From assembly GCA_012511135.1 (NCBI GenBank), contig JAAZGQ010000230.1, positions 1 to 6,604 on the forward strand: a DNA stretch of 6,604 nucleotides, in the 5' to 3' direction. Shown here one piece after another: positions 5,718-6,604 of the stretch. Source of the stretch: Bacteroidales bacterium. GTDB taxonomy: Bacteria; Bacteroidota; Bacteroidia; Bacteroidales; UBA1402. The notes beneath the pieces were generated by a model, which did no database searches, had not been told where the DNA came from, and saw only the letters and a list, made by a program, of their open reading frames with translations. Made by a program: the position numbers and the translations under genes. Each line of letters opens with the position of its first letter. Position 1 is the first letter of the stretch.

Positions 5718-6604
5718 ATGAATCTGACGCAAAGACAAGAAGAGCTTCAAAGGCAATATAAACTGGGAGTAAATACCCGCCTGGAGAATTCCGTCGTTGA
5801 AATCCTTTTTTTACCCTTTAGCTCTGTCGAAGAAAGCAATTTGGGATCGGCATACCAGTCGGATAAAGGCATTGCCGAAAACCTGGACTTTTTGTATCCG
5901 GTCTTTAAGTTGAAAAAACAGCCTAAAAGCCGGGGAGCCATTATTTTGATGCACGGTCTGAATGAGCGCAACTGGAACAAGTATTTATGCTGGGCAGAAT
6001 ATTTGTGTATGCACACTGGTAAAGCAGTAATACTACTTCCCATTGCCTTTCATATAAACCGTTCGCCTTTGAGCTGGATCAATCCGAGATTGATCACCCC
6101 CATTCTGGAAAAACGAAGGCAAATCCTGGGCAAAGAACAATCTCAGAGCATTGCAAACACCATTCTGAGTGAACGCCTCAGCGAATATCCCGGACGTTTT
6201 TACCGCTCAGGCAAACAAAGTCTTAGCGATTTGACAAGCTTAGTGCGCCAAATCAAAGATGGTCGGCATCCATTGTTTTATCGGGAAAGCCGGGTAGATT
6301 TTTTTGCCTATTCCATCGGTGCTTTTTTGGTTCAGATAGCTATGTTAAGCGACAGGGATGCCCTATTGAAAGATTCGAAACTCTTTGTGTTTTGCGGAGG
6401 TTCTGTCTTCAGGCAAATGAACGGCACTTCCCGTTTAATAATGGATAATTCTACTTATAATAAATTATGCGATTACTACCTCAATCACTTTGAAAGCGAC
6501 AATCGGATTGACAAGAGTTCGGATGCATCACTGATTGCTTTCAACAGCATGATCGAGAAGGACCGCAGCGCCAAAGAACGTTATCAATTCTTCAATGAAA
6601 TGGG
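5718..6604 (+). CDS. Alpha/beta-hydrolase-like protein, probably DUF6051 family (partial, C-terminus off the window)
   Basis: ATG at 5718 opens a frame that stays open to the right edge, giving 295 residues with no stop; an ATG at 5713 is closed at once by TGA. The sequence has alpha/beta-hydrolase landmarks: a strand and oxyanion-type turn AIILMHGLNERNWNKYL (74-90), a second strand AVILLPIAFH (103-112), and a nucleophile-elbow-like VDFFAYSIGAF (193-203) with S199 as candidate nucleophile. The elbow reads A-Y-S-I-G, so the usual first Gly of GxSxG is Ala. A later strand, KLFVFCGGSVF (221-231), fits the next core strand. The catalytic Asp and His would lie beyond the edge. There is no signal peptide or membrane segment, so it looks cytoplasmic. 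The DUF6051 name is from memory of the MHGLNER-type pattern and is less sure than the fold; substrate unknown. No convincing promoter box is seen upstream. Confidence 0.7.
   Translation, partial: MNLTQRQEELQRQYKLGVNTRLENSVVEILFLPFSSVEESNLGSAYQSDKGIAENLDFLYPVFKLKKQPKSRGAIILMHGLNERNWNKYLCWAEYLCMHTGKAVILLPIAFHINRSPLSWINPRLITPILEKRRQILGKEQSQSIANTILSERLSEYPGRFYRSGKQSLSDLTSLVRQIKDGRHPLFYRESRVDFFAYSIGAFLVQIAMLSDRDALLKDSKLFVFCGGSVFRQMNGTSRLIMDNSTYNKLCDYYLNHFESDNRIDKSSDASLIAFNSMIEKDRSAKERYQFFNEM

Overview
The window suggests a chromosomal segment of a Bacteroidota (Bacteroidetes) organism. Three things point that way. The promoters match the Bacteroidetes -7 box TAnnTTTG, and two of them have an upstream TTG at 20-21 bp. 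Most starts lack a clear Shine-Dalgarno sequence. The protein families present (PG_1098-type methyltransferase, receiver-like/PEP-synthase-N hybrid, membrane-anchored LytTR regulator) are typical of that phylum. Base composition is moderate and looks uniform by eye. I see no mobile elements, RNA genes or CRISPR.

Layout: (1) 1-1557, minus strand, is a two-gene operon: a PG_1098-type SAM-dependent methyltransferase, then 2 nt later a DUF2148 ferredoxin-like protein that runs off the left edge. (2) 1558-1683 is a divergent promoter region. (3) 1684-4659, plus strand, is one long reading frame for a ~991-residue protein made of two receiver-like domains, a PEP-synthase/PPDK-type ATP-grasp domain and a conserved C-terminal domain. 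An in-frame TAG at codon 271 splits it into 270- and 697-residue open frames. (4) 4656-5513, minus strand, is a four-TM LytTR transcriptional regulator whose stop codon overlaps the stop of the preceding gene. (5) 5514-5717 is a second divergent intergenic region. (6) 5718-6604, plus strand, is the N-terminal part of an alpha/beta-hydrolase-like protein that runs off the right edge.

The genes do not form an obvious single pathway. The methyltransferase and DUF2148 genes are probably co-transcribed. The regulator stands alone under its own promoter. The amber codon is the most notable observation: reading frame and domain homology continue across it without a shift, so it is a point event (nonsense mutation, sequence error or readthrough site), not a frameshift. 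Two starts also need correction. A TTG at 1575 and a GTG at 5546 extend the minus-strand genes, but both lie inside TATCTTTG -7 promoter boxes, so the ATGs at 1557 and 5513 are the likely starts.
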